Source of the DNA: Acidimicrobiia bacterium UBA4744
Lineage (GTDB): Bacteria > Actinomycetota > Acidimicrobiia > Spongiisociales > UBA4744
NCBI GenBank assembly: GCA_002403855.1
Contig: DHIO01000019.1
Coordinates: 29,689-35,047, forward strand
Length of the DNA: 5,359 nt
Direction: 5' to 3'
Shown here: piece after piece, positions 1 to 5,359 of the stretch
How positions within the stretch are numbered: the first letter of the stretch is position 1
Layout of the letters: the number at the start of each line of letters is the position of its first letter
The notes under the pieces: generated by a model
Told to the model about the DNA's origin: nothing
Seen by the model: the letters and a program-made list of their open reading frames with translations, nothing else
Databases searched by the model: none
Program-made: the position numbers and the translations under genes

Positions 1-20
1 CAGGTTTCAGGTTTCAGGTT
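1..20. repeat. Short tandem repeat, 7-bp unit CAGGTTT, about 2.9 copies
   Basis: The first bases read CAGGTTT twice and then CAGGTT. The array touches the window edge, so its true length cannot be seen. It lies upstream of the transporter gene and could be part of a longer intergenic repeat or of the upstream gene's end. No function can be assigned. Confidence 0.6.
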
Positions 21-31
21 GCTCGGTGCTT

Positions 32-145
32 GATCCGTCCGGTCGGAGGAAGGGCCGCTCACAGCCGATAGCATGCAGCGTCGATGGCCCTCACCAAGCG
101 CCCCGTGCGAATGTCGCTCAAAGGCAAGCTGAGCCGTCCGGTCGG
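32..145. repeat. Two copies of a near-palindromic GC-rich element flanking the transporter start
   Basis: The 12-mer CCGTCCGGTCGG occurs at 35-46 and again at 134-145, 99 bp apart. Each copy lies in a 14-bp near-palindrome (34-47 and 133-146) with one central mismatch pair. Including flanking bases, 14 of 15 positions match (32-46 versus 131-145). The first copy is upstream of the transporter start and the second lies just inside the coding region. This spacing could suit a repressor binding two operators, but the base composition also favours chance matches. A regulatory role is only inference. Confidence 0.3.
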
Positions 146-1511
146 CCTGGTACTCGGCGCCATCGTGTTCACCCTCCCGTATGTGGTCGAGTTCGAAGGC
201 CTCTCGGTGGCCGGGCACCGGATCTTCTCGGTGTTCCTCCTCGCCATCGTGCTGTGGGTCACCGAGGCGATCCCCCTCCATGCCACAGCCGCCCTGATCA
301 TCCTGCTCGAGATCCTGCTGATCAGCGACAAGGCCCTCCCACCCCTGCCCGCCGGGTTTGAAGCTCCGTCTTTCTCGACCTTCTTTGCATCACTGGCCCA
401 CCCCGTCCTCATGCTGTTTCTGGGTGGGTTCTTCCTCGCCGACGGTGCCGCCAAGTTCCGGCTCGATCAGAACATGGCCCGGGTTCTCCTGCGCCCATTC
501 GGCGACTCACCGACGCGCATCATGCTCGGGCTGATGCTCATCACCGCCGCGTTCTCGATGTTCATGAGCAACACCGCCACCACCGCCACCTTGATGGCCG
601 TGGTCCTGCCGGTGATCGCCACGCTCGCCCCCGAAGACCGGCTCCGAACCGGTCTGGCTCTCTCGATTCCGGTTGCGGCCAACATCGGAGGGATCGGGAC
701 CCCGGTAGGAACCCCGCCGAACGCCATTGCCGTCGGCTCGCTCGCCGATGCGGGTATCTCGATCAGCTTCGTGCAATGGATGGTCATGGCCGTGCCGATG
801 ATGGTGGTCCTCCTCTTGATCGCCTGGTATTTGCTCACGCGGTTGTTCCCCGCCCGGGAGAGGAGCCTGCAATTGACCATTCACGCAACCTTCGACAAAT
901 CGCGACCGGCCCAGGTCTTCTACGTGACCTTCGCCGTCACGGTGGCGTTGTGGATGACCGAACCGTTGCACGGCATCAGCTCGTCGATCGTGGGGTTCCT
1001 GCCGGTGGTCATCCTGCTGGCCACCCGGGTCTTCTCTGCCCGGGATCTGCAGTCGGTTCAGTGGCATGTCCTGTGGCTCGTGGCCGGAGGCATCGCACTC
1101 GGTATCGGGGTGAATGCCTCCGGGCTCGACGCCTGGCTGGTGGGGTTGGTGGGTTTCGAGTCGATCGGCAAGGCGCTGCTGATTCTGGCCCTGGCGAGCG
1201 TGGCCCTGCTGCTCAGCACCTTCATCTCCAACAGCGCCACGGCCAACCTCCTGATCCCCATCGGGTTGAGCCTCGCCCTCTCCGACGCAGTGGCCGCCAC
1301 CCCGTCATTGGTCGCCTTCTTCATTGCCATCGGCGCCTCGCTGGCCATGGCGCTCCCGGTCAGCACCCCTCCCAACGCCATTGCCTTCAGCACCGGCGCA
1401 GTCAACACGCGAGATCTGGCCGTCACCGGCTCGATCATTGGCGTCACCGGACTGGTGCTGTACGTCTTCGCCGCTCCCCTGCTCTGGGACCTGACGGGAG
1501 TCACGCCGTGA
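84..1511 (+). CDS. DASS/SLC13-family anion (di/tricarboxylate-type) transporter
   Basis: A 475-residue polytopic inner-membrane protein, full length for the divalent anion:sodium symporter (DASS/SLC13/CitT) family. These proteins usually import succinate, malate, citrate or sulfate with sodium. Both family repeat signatures are visible: SNT at residues 162-164 followed by GGIGTPVGTPPN at 202-213, and SNS at 382-384 followed by PVSTPPNAI at 425-433. In the family these SNT-type motifs line the substrate and sodium sites. Many hydrophobic segments run from residue 20 to the end. The N-terminal TEAIPLHATA (60-69) is also typical. The substrate cannot be read from sequence. ATG 84 is the earliest in-frame ATG after the in-frame stop at 69-71, but no Shine-Dalgarno sits at the right distance, so translation may be leaderless or may begin at GTG 105 or ATG 111. 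The stop overlaps the start of the next gene, which ties it to the two-component genes downstream. Confidence 0.93.
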   Translation: MALTKRPVRMSLKGKLSRPVGLVLGAIVFTLPYVVEFEGLSVAGHRIFSVFLLAIVLWVTEAIPLHATAALIILLEILLISDKALPPLPAGFEAPSFSTFFASLAHPVLMLFLGGFFLADGAAKFRLDQNMARVLLRPFGDSPTRIMLGLMLITAAFSMFMSNTATTATLMAVVLPVIATLAPEDRLRTGLALSIPVAANIGGIGTPVGTPPNAIAVGSLADAGISISFVQWMVMAVPMMVVLLLIAWYLLTRLFPARERSLQLTIHATFDKSRPAQVFYVTFAVTVALWMTEPLHGISSSIVGFLPVVILLATRVFSARDLQSVQWHVLWLVAGGIALGIGVNASGLDAWLVGLVGFESIGKALLILALASVALLLSTFISNSATANLLIPIGLSLALSDAVAATPSLVAFFIAIGASLAMALPVSTPPNAIAFSTGAVNTRDLAVTGSIIGVTGLVLYVFAAPLLWDLTGVTP

Positions 1512-3499
1512 CTGCCTTCCTGATCATCTGCGTCGACGGCGACCCGGCCACTCGCGCTGCGCTGGAGGCCGATATCGGCCGGCTCACCGGCGACCAGTTC
1601 CGGGTGGAGACCTACCAGGATGCCGAAAGCACGCTCGCCCGCACCAGGCGCCTGGCCGAATCGGACCGGCTGGTGCCGGTCATGATCGCCGCCGACCGTC
1701 TACCCGACACCACCGGCATCGATCTGCTGATGGAGGTGCACCGGCAGGCACGCTTCCGCGGAACACGCAAAGTTCTGCTCAGCGCCGATCCGGCGATGGA
1801 GGACATCGGCCGGGCGATCGGCAAACGCTCCCTCGACGGAATGCTCCCCTTCCCCTGGACGCTCGAGCGCCTCGAAGGGATGCTCGACTCCTTGATCACC
1901 GAGTTCTTCATCGAACACGCCCCGGAAGAACTCGACCGGATCCCGGGCCTGGTCGACGTATCTCTTCTGTCCGATGCTTTCTCGGCGGCCGAGCGCAAAG
2001 CGCGTACCACCGACCGCCAGCTCAGACGGCTGCAACGTAGCTTCCTCAGCGACCGCGAAGTCCCCGACGACGAGGTTGAGCGGCAGTTGATCGCCGAACT
2101 CGACTCCGTCCTTTCCGATACCACCCGCCGGCACATATCCGCCGGCACTCCCATCCTCAGATCCGGCGATCCGGTCGACGGCATCCAGGTACTCGTCGAA
2201 GGGCAGGTCAAGCTGACCCGCGAGTTGGGCGGCCGGGAGGTCGTGTTCCATTCGGAAACGGCCGGACGGATCATCGGGCTGTTGGCCGTGGCTCGCAACC
2301 GGCCTTCTTTCTTCAACGTAACTGCCGATACCGACGTCACCGTGCTGCCGGTCTCGCTGGACGATCTGGACGAGGCCCTCCAACTCAGCCCGACGCTGGC
2401 CATCCACCTCGTTACGGTCATCGTCCGTTCGATGGCGAGGAGAATGCTGTGGGGCGTCGACCAGCAGATCAGAATCGACCGGCTCAACCGGGAACTCGCC
2501 ACTGATCGTGACCGGCTGGCCACCGCTCTCCGGGAGTTGGAGAACACCCAGGCACACCTCATCGAAACGGAGAAGATGGCGACGCTCGGCCAGTTGGTTG
2601 CCGGCATCGGCCATGAGCTCAACAACCCGGTAGCGGCCATCGAGCGGGCAGTGGACTTCCTGCGGGCGGATATCGAATCGATCGCCGCCGACCATCCTGA
2701 TGGTCCCCGACTGCAAGCCATGCTGGACACGGCCCAGTCCGCTCAACCACTCTCGACCCGCGATGAGCGCCGGAAGCGAGCCGAACTCACGGCCGCCCTT
2801 GGGGACGAGAGCCTGGCCCGCCGCCTGGTACGCATAGGTATCACGACTGCCGACGACTATCAGCGGGCAATCGACGGCGCGGCTTCGGAAGACGCTCGCC
2901 TCGATCGCCTGGAGCAATACCACCAGCTGGGGACATCACTTCGCAATCTTCGCTCATCGGCGGACCGCATCGCCGCCCTGGTTCAGAGCCTGCGTTCCTA
3001 CGCCCGGGCAGGCCGCGAGATGGCCACCGACGTCGACATCCACGCTTCGCTCGAAGAAACCCTCCTTCTCTTCGGACACGATCTTCGGGAGATCGACGTG
3101 CGACGAGACTACGGCGAGCTTCCGCCCATCGACGGATACCCGGGCCAGCTCAACCAGGTATGGACCAATCTCATCTCCAATGCCGTCCAGGCGATGGAGA
3201 GATCCGGCACCCTCACGATCCAGACCGATACGCCGGACCGCGACCACGTCCGGGTGCGAATGATCGACAGTGGTCCGGGCATCAACCCGGACCACCTGGA
3301 CCGAGTGTTTGACCTGCATTTCACAACCCGCGAAGGACGGGTGGAGTTCGGGCTGGGTTTGGGTCTGCGGATATGCCAGGACATAGTCTTGCGCCATGCG
3401 GGAACGATCGAGGTCGAATCCGCACCCGGACGCACCTGCTTCACTGTGGTCTTGCCGACCCGCCAGCTGCTCGACGAGAACGACGGAGATCAGTTATGA
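1508..3499 (+). CDS. Soluble multidomain histidine kinase: degenerate receiver, cNMP-binding-like domain, DHp and HATPase
   Basis: A 663-residue cytoplasmic sensor kinase with no membrane segment or signal peptide. The GTG start lies in a GTGA overlap with the transporter stop, and the frame is open further upstream only as transporter shadow. Domains in order: receiver-like (about 3-130) with phosphoacceptor-position Asp63 but Gly11 for the second acidic residue and Phe115 for the conserved Lys; a helical extension (130-180); a Crp-like cyclic-nucleotide-binding fold (about 190-310) lacking the ligand Glu and Arg; a coiled coil (about 311-355); a phosphoacceptor helix with His369 in GHELNNP; an inserted segment of about 85 residues (391-478); the second dimerisation helix (about 479-500); and an ATPase with N box (NLISNAVQAM, 554-563), G1 (DSGPGI, 587-592), F box (FDLHFTT, 601-607) and G2 (GLGLGL, 615-620). 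The catalytic core looks intact and NtrB-like. It probably phosphorylates the receiver encoded next. The signal is unknown; substrate flux through the neighbouring transporter is one possibility. Confidence 0.9.
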   Translation: MTAFLIICVDGDPATRAALEADIGRLTGDQFRVETYQDAESTLARTRRLAESDRLVPVMIAADRLPDTTGIDLLMEVHRQARFRGTRKVLLSADPAMEDIGRAIGKRSLDGMLPFPWTLERLEGMLDSLITEFFIEHAPEELDRIPGLVDVSLLSDAFSAAERKARTTDRQLRRLQRSFLSDREVPDDEVERQLIAELDSVLSDTTRRHISAGTPILRSGDPVDGIQVLVEGQVKLTRELGGREVVFHSETAGRIIGLLAVARNRPSFFNVTADTDVTVLPVSLDDLDEALQLSPTLAIHLVTVIVRSMARRMLWGVDQQIRIDRLNRELATDRDRLATALRELENTQAHLIETEKMATLGQLVAGIGHELNNPVAAIERAVDFLRADIESIAADHPDGPRLQAMLDTAQSAQPLSTRDERRKRAELTAALGDESLARRLVRIGITTADDYQRAIDGAASEDARLDRLEQYHQLGTSLRNLRSSADRIAALVQSLRSYARAGREMATDVDIHASLEETLLLFGHDLREIDVRRDYGELPPIDGYPGQLNQVWTNLISNAVQAMERSGTLTIQTDTPDRDHVRVRMIDSGPGINPDHLDRVFDLHFTTREGRVEFGLGLGLRICQDIVLRHAGTIEVESAPGRTCFTVVLPTRQLLDENDGDQL

Positions 3500-3987
3500 A
3501 TCGGATCGTGATCCTGGTCATCGAGGACGAACCGGAGGTCCGGGAAGCGATCGCCCGAGACCTGCAGAGTTTCACAGGTCACTTCCAGGTCGAGCTGGCC
3601 GAAGACGTCCAGGATGCCCGAACCGTCATGGACGAGGTCACCACCGGTGGCGATCGGGTAGGGCTGGCACTGTGCGATCACCTGCTCCCCGGCGAACGCG
3701 GCGTCGACTACCTGGTCGAACTCAACGAAGAAGCTGCCACCCGATCGATCCGCAAGGTGCTCATCACCGGCCAGGCCGGCCTGGAGGACACGATCCGCGC
3801 CGTCAACGAAGCGGACCTCGATCACTACGTCGCCAAGCCATGGACCGTCGAGAACCTGCATGACGTAGTTCGCGGGCAGCTCACCGACTTCGTGATCGAC
3901 AACGAAGACGACCTCCTGCCCTATGTGTCCGTGCTGGACGGGGCAAGGCTCATGGCGGCCATCGCCGAACGTGGTTTCGACCGGTAG
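3496..3987 (+). CDS. Stand-alone receiver-domain response regulator
   Basis: A 163-residue single-domain response regulator whose ATG sits in an ATGA overlap with the kinase stop, so translation is probably coupled. All receiver landmarks are present: Glu10-Asp11 for magnesium, phosphoacceptor Asp61 in LCDHLLPGERG, Thr91 in LITG, and Lys114 in the AKPWT motif seen in RpfG-like receivers. After the receiver comes only an acidic helical tail (about 128-163). There is no DNA-binding, GGDEF, HD-GYP or other output domain, so it should act by protein contact or as a phosphorelay intermediate. The tail (LTDFVIDNEDDLLPYV) resembles the segment after the receiver of the adjacent kinase (LITEFFIEHAPEELDRIPGL), suggesting common descent. 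The operon position makes the kinase's His369 the likely phosphodonor; this is inference. Confidence 0.9.
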   Translation: MNRIVILVIEDEPEVREAIARDLQSFTGHFQVELAEDVQDARTVMDEVTTGGDRVGLALCDHLLPGERGVDYLVELNEEAATRSIRKVLITGQAGLEDTIRAVNEADLDHYVAKPWTVENLHDVVRGQLTDFVIDNEDDLLPYVSVLDGARLMAAIAERGFDR

Positions 3988-4003
3988 ACGACGCCTAGAA
4001 ACA

Positions 4004-4031
4004 ACGAACCCCCGCCGGGGCGGAGGCTCGT
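4004..4031. terminator. GC-rich hairpin between convergent genes, probable bidirectional terminator
   Basis: A near-complete inverted repeat of 12 paired positions with two mismatches closes on a loop of about four bases in the 61-bp gap between the two convergent stop codons. On the minus strand it is followed by the T-rich TTGTTTCT, the layout of an intrinsic terminator for sodN. On the plus strand no T-run follows, so termination of the kinase operon there is less certain. Confidence 0.6.
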
Positions 4032-4048
4032 CGGCTGAAGATCCAGTT

Positions 4049-4465
4049 TCACGAAGGTGGGTAGACGCCGGCCGCCTTCGACTCCTCGGTTTGCCAGAAG
4101 ATGTCCGACACCTCGCCGATGAGCTCGATGAGCTTCTCAGACACGGCCGGGTCCATCGATTTCTTGGCATCGCTTGCCTGCTTGAGAGCCTTCCAGAAGA
4201 GATCGTGCAGCCCGGGAAACGCTTCGAGGTGATGGGGCTTGAAGAAGTCGGTCCACAAGACCGAAAGATGATGCTTGACGAGTTCGGCACGTTCTTCCTT
4301 GACCAGGATGCAGCGGTCCCGGAACACCGGATCCTCCGATGCCGCGTACTTCGTGCAAGCATTGAGCACAGACTTCGCCTCGATCATCGCCTGGGCGGGG
4401 TCGTAGACGCCGCAGAACAGATCGCAGTGGGCGTGCGCGAAACGGGACGGCTTGAAGAAGCCCAT
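4049..4465 (-). CDS. sodN: Nickel superoxide dismutase precursor
   Basis: A 138-residue precursor of cytoplasmic Ni-SOD, which converts superoxide to oxygen and hydrogen peroxide and works as a hexamer in known members. A 12-residue propeptide ending FAHA precedes His13, the expected mature N-terminus. The mature chain would have 126 residues, slightly longer than the 117 known from Streptomyces. In mature numbering the nickel ligands His1, Cys2 and Cys6 are present, with Asp3, Tyr9 (GVYDP), Glu17 and the Arg in KEERAEL. The family stretches ELVKHHLSVLWTDFFKP and DIFWQTE also match. Oddities are Phe at mature position 5, where the family hook reads HCDLPCG, two extra cysteines at mature positions 25 and 40, and a short C-terminal tail ending GVYPPS. 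The start is fixed by a strong AGGAGGT six bases upstream. The reading frame continues far upstream as antisense of sodX, but only this ATG gives the conserved N-terminus. Confidence 0.95.
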   Translation of the reverse strand: MGFFKPSRFAHAHCDLFCGVYDPAQAMIEAKSVLNACTKYAASEDPVFRDRCILVKEERAELVKHHLSVLWTDFFKPHHLEAFPGLHDLFWKALKQASDAKKSMDPAVSEKLIELIGEVSDIFWQTEESKAAGVYPPS

Positions 4466-4537
4466 ATGTGTACCTCCTGACGGGTGTTTACTCTTGCGAC
4501 GATACACTTCGCCGGTAGCTACCGAAGGCGAGCCACA
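4466..4537. promoter_or_regulatory. Divergent sodN/sodX control region with a 12-bp perfect palindrome
   Basis: The 72-bp spacer (taking GTG 4538 as the sodX start) must hold both promoters. CGGTAGCTACCG at 4513-4524 is a perfect palindrome, flanked by the arms TCGCC (4509-4513) and GGCGA (4527-4531). TATCGT on the minus strand (4504-4499) could be a sodN -10 element giving a leader of about 27 bases. TACACT (4503-4508) on the plus strand could serve sodX. Neither has a convincing -35, so the promoter calls are weak. The palindrome is a reasonable operator candidate because it sits upstream of sodN and just before the sodX start. The regulator is unknown; a Fur-family (Nur-like) nickel sensor is an obvious but unproven candidate. 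Confidence 0.4.
4472..4478 (-). promoter_or_regulatory. Strong ribosome binding site of sodN
   Basis: On the minus strand AGGAGGT stands six bases before the ATG of sodN. It is the best Shine-Dalgarno match in the window and decides the sodN start against the longer open frame. Such a site fits high expression of an abundant antioxidant enzyme. Confidence 0.85.
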
Positions 4538-5038
4538 GTGGCGGGAAGGGCCGCCAGAATCCCCGCGCTTCTCGTGGCCGGCGCGGCCGGATTGGTAGTC
4601 CGCGCTCTCTACGCCCGTCTCGGACGGTTCGAAATCTCGGAGGCTTCCATGGCGCCGGCCTTGCGGACGGGCGACTACGTGATAACCGCCCGGTCGGACC
4701 GCCCTCCCTGCCGTGGTGACATCGTCGTGTTCGAACACCCCGGCCGAAGTGATTTCTACCTTGCCAAGCGGATCGTCGGTTTGCCCGGAGAACGTCTCAC
4801 CATCGAGTCCGGGCACATCTTGGTCGACGGCAAACCACTCGACGAGCCGTGGACGCCCGACAAAACCGGCCCCGACGGTGAATGGCAATTGCGACCCGAC
4901 GAGGCCTTTGTGCTCGGAGATGCTCGCCGGATGTCTTCCGGCGACAGCCGGCAGATCGGCCCTCTTCCGATCGAGCATCTGAAGATGAGGATCGTCTTCC
5001 GCTACTGGCCGTTCGAGCGGTTCGGCCCGGTTGAGTGA
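4538..5038 (+). CDS. sodX: Signal-peptidase-I-like (S26) nickel SOD maturation protease
   Basis: A 166-residue membrane-anchored serine protease of the S26 family, expected to cut the SodN propeptide so that His1 can bind nickel. From GTG 4538 there is one N-terminal hydrophobic helix (about 7-27, IPALLVAGAAGLVV), then the catalytic Ser37 in SEASMAPAL, box C-like DIVVFEHP (61-68), catalytic Lys77 in AKRIVGLPGE, and the GD...SGDSRQIGP box (127-142). The protein is shorter than housekeeping signal peptidases, as is usual for SodX, and its divergent neighbour is sodN. The start is uncertain: GTG 4484 is also in frame and adds 18 residues, but it has no Shine-Dalgarno and would leave only 18 bases between the two starts. 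GTG 4538 has GAAGG (4524-4528) upstream and leaves room for promoters. The substrate is inferred from the neighbourhood. Confidence 0.88.
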   Translation: MAGRAARIPALLVAGAAGLVVRALYARLGRFEISEASMAPALRTGDYVITARSDRPPCRGDIVVFEHPGRSDFYLAKRIVGLPGERLTIESGHILVDGKPLDEPWTPDKTGPDGEWQLRPDEAFVLGDARRMSSGDSRQIGPLPIEHLKMRIVFRYWPFERFGPVE

Positions 5039-5059
5039 CGGGATGCGGCTCCTGGACGT

Positions 5060-5077
5060 TTGCGGCTCAAGCCACAA
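5060..5077. repeat. Imperfect inverted repeat in the gap after sodX
   Basis: TTGCGGCTCAAGCCACAA pairs TTG/CAA and GGCT/AGCC with one mismatch around a two-base centre. Its left part also belongs to a direct repeat TGCGGCTC (5044-5051 and 5061-5068). It lies in the 54-bp space between the sodX stop and the next start. It could be an operator for the next gene or a weak sodX terminator; no T-run follows. Confidence 0.3.
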
Positions 5078-5092
5078 CAATCAGATGACCAC

Positions 5093-5359
5093 ATGACTCG
5101 TACTCAGAAGCGAATCGTCCTTACCTTGGCCGCCGTAACCCTGCTCGTCTTCGTCGGGGTCGTGATTGCTGCGCTGGACGATTCCGGCGGTGAGCCGCCG
5201 ATCGTCGCAGAGACCATCACCTCGACCACCGCTCCCCCGACTTCGACATCGGCGCCGGCGACCACCTCGACTTCGACCCCAACTTCTTCCACCACGACCA
5301 CCTCCACAACCACCACCACGACCACCACGACCACCTCCACTACCACCACGACCACCTCC
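5093..5359 (+). CDS. Membrane-anchored or secreted protein with Thr/Ser-rich linker, 3' end outside window
   Basis: The first 89 codons of an open frame that runs off the window. The N-terminus is MTRTQKRIVL, followed by a hydrophobic helix (about 8-28), the layout of an uncleaved signal anchor or Sec signal peptide, and no lipobox Cys is seen. After LDDSGGEPP the chain becomes almost pure Thr/Ser with some Pro and Ala (41-89), including a run of ten Thr (72-81). Such linkers are common between an anchor and an extracellular domain in actinobacteria. The functional domain lies beyond the edge, so no function can be given. ATG 5093 is chosen because the nearby ATG 5085 meets a stop after three codons. 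No clear Shine-Dalgarno is present. Confidence 0.7.
   Translation, partial: MTRTQKRIVLTLAAVTLLVFVGVVIAALDDSGGEPPIVAETITSTTAPPTSTSAPATTSTSTPTSSTTTTSTTTTTTTTTTSTTTTTTS
5275..5359 (+). repeat. ACC/ACG/TCC triplet-repeat tract coding for the poly-Thr segment
   Basis: The DNA is a degenerate triplet repeat of mostly ACC and ACG codons with spaced TCC or ACA/ACT, extending to the window edge. It stays in frame as Thr with occasional Ser. Such tracts can change length by slippage, and the mirror strand gives a spurious poly-Val frame. Confidence 0.7.

Noticed and set aside
1..20. Possible CRISPR or insertion-sequence end from the CAGGTTT repeats
   Set aside because: The units are only 7 bp, without spacers, inverted ends or a transposase frame; too little is visible.
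26..361. Small plus-strand frame starting at GTG 26
   Set aside because: It overlaps the transporter gene in another frame and its translation is Pro/Arg-rich shadow sequence, despite the GGAGGA stretch nearby.
776..1507. Upstream in-frame extension of the kinase into the transporter gene
   Set aside because: Its translation is Arg/His/Pro-rich shadow sequence; the receiver-like domain starts right after GTG 1508, which overlaps the transporter stop.
1612..2923. Two long minus-strand open frames (372 and 407 residues) opposite the kinase gene
   Set aside because: They are antisense shadows typical of high-GC DNA. Their translations are low in structure and show no family motif, while the plus strand encodes a clear kinase.
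3923..4480. Plus-strand open frame of 185 residues across the sodN region
   Set aside because: It is antisense to a clearly recognisable Ni-SOD gene and has no recognisable motif.
4466..5080. N-terminal extension of the sodN frame on the minus strand
   Set aside because: It lies antisense to sodX, and the ATG at 4465 has a strong ribosome binding site and gives the expected propeptide before His1.
5104..5355. Minus-strand open frame encoding a poly-Val protein
   Set aside because: It is the mirror of the Thr/Ser triplet tract; a soluble or membrane protein of this composition is not plausible, and the plus frame has a good signal anchor.

Overview
The window is high-GC DNA whose gene content suggests an actinobacterium, possibly of the Acidimicrobiia type. 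This is inference from three things: a nickel superoxide dismutase with its own maturation protease, GTG starts with four-base stop/start overlaps, and a secreted or anchored protein with a very long Thr/Ser-rich linker. No rRNA, tRNA, CRISPR array or mobile element is visible.

Left part (84-3987, + strand): a three-gene operon that looks translationally coupled. It starts with a DASS/SLC13-type anion (probably di/tricarboxylate) transporter. The transporter stop overlaps the GTG start of a soluble multidomain histidine kinase (degenerate receiver, degenerate cyclic-nucleotide-binding-like domain, coiled coil, phosphoacceptor domain with a large insertion, ATPase). The kinase stop overlaps the ATG of a stand-alone receiver protein with no DNA-binding domain. 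The kinase has no transmembrane segment, so the transporter is a candidate for its membrane input. The stand-alone receiver has every canonical phosphorylation residue, whereas the kinase's own receiver has lost two of them. The two receivers share a C-terminal extension, which suggests duplication followed by specialisation.

Middle (3988-4048): a short convergent spacer holding a GC-rich hairpin. Its T-rich tail lies on the minus-strand side, so it probably ends sodN transcription and perhaps the operon as well.

Right part (4049-5038): a divergent pair. sodN (minus) encodes the precursor of nickel superoxide dismutase, and sodX (plus) encodes the S26 signal-peptidase-like protease expected to remove its propeptide and free the nickel-binding N-terminal His. 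The spacer between them holds a perfect 12-bp palindrome. The nickel hook reads HCDLFCG, with Phe where the family normally has Pro.

Right edge (5093-5359): the start of a membrane-anchored or secreted protein with a Thr/Ser-rich low-complexity segment. It runs off the window.
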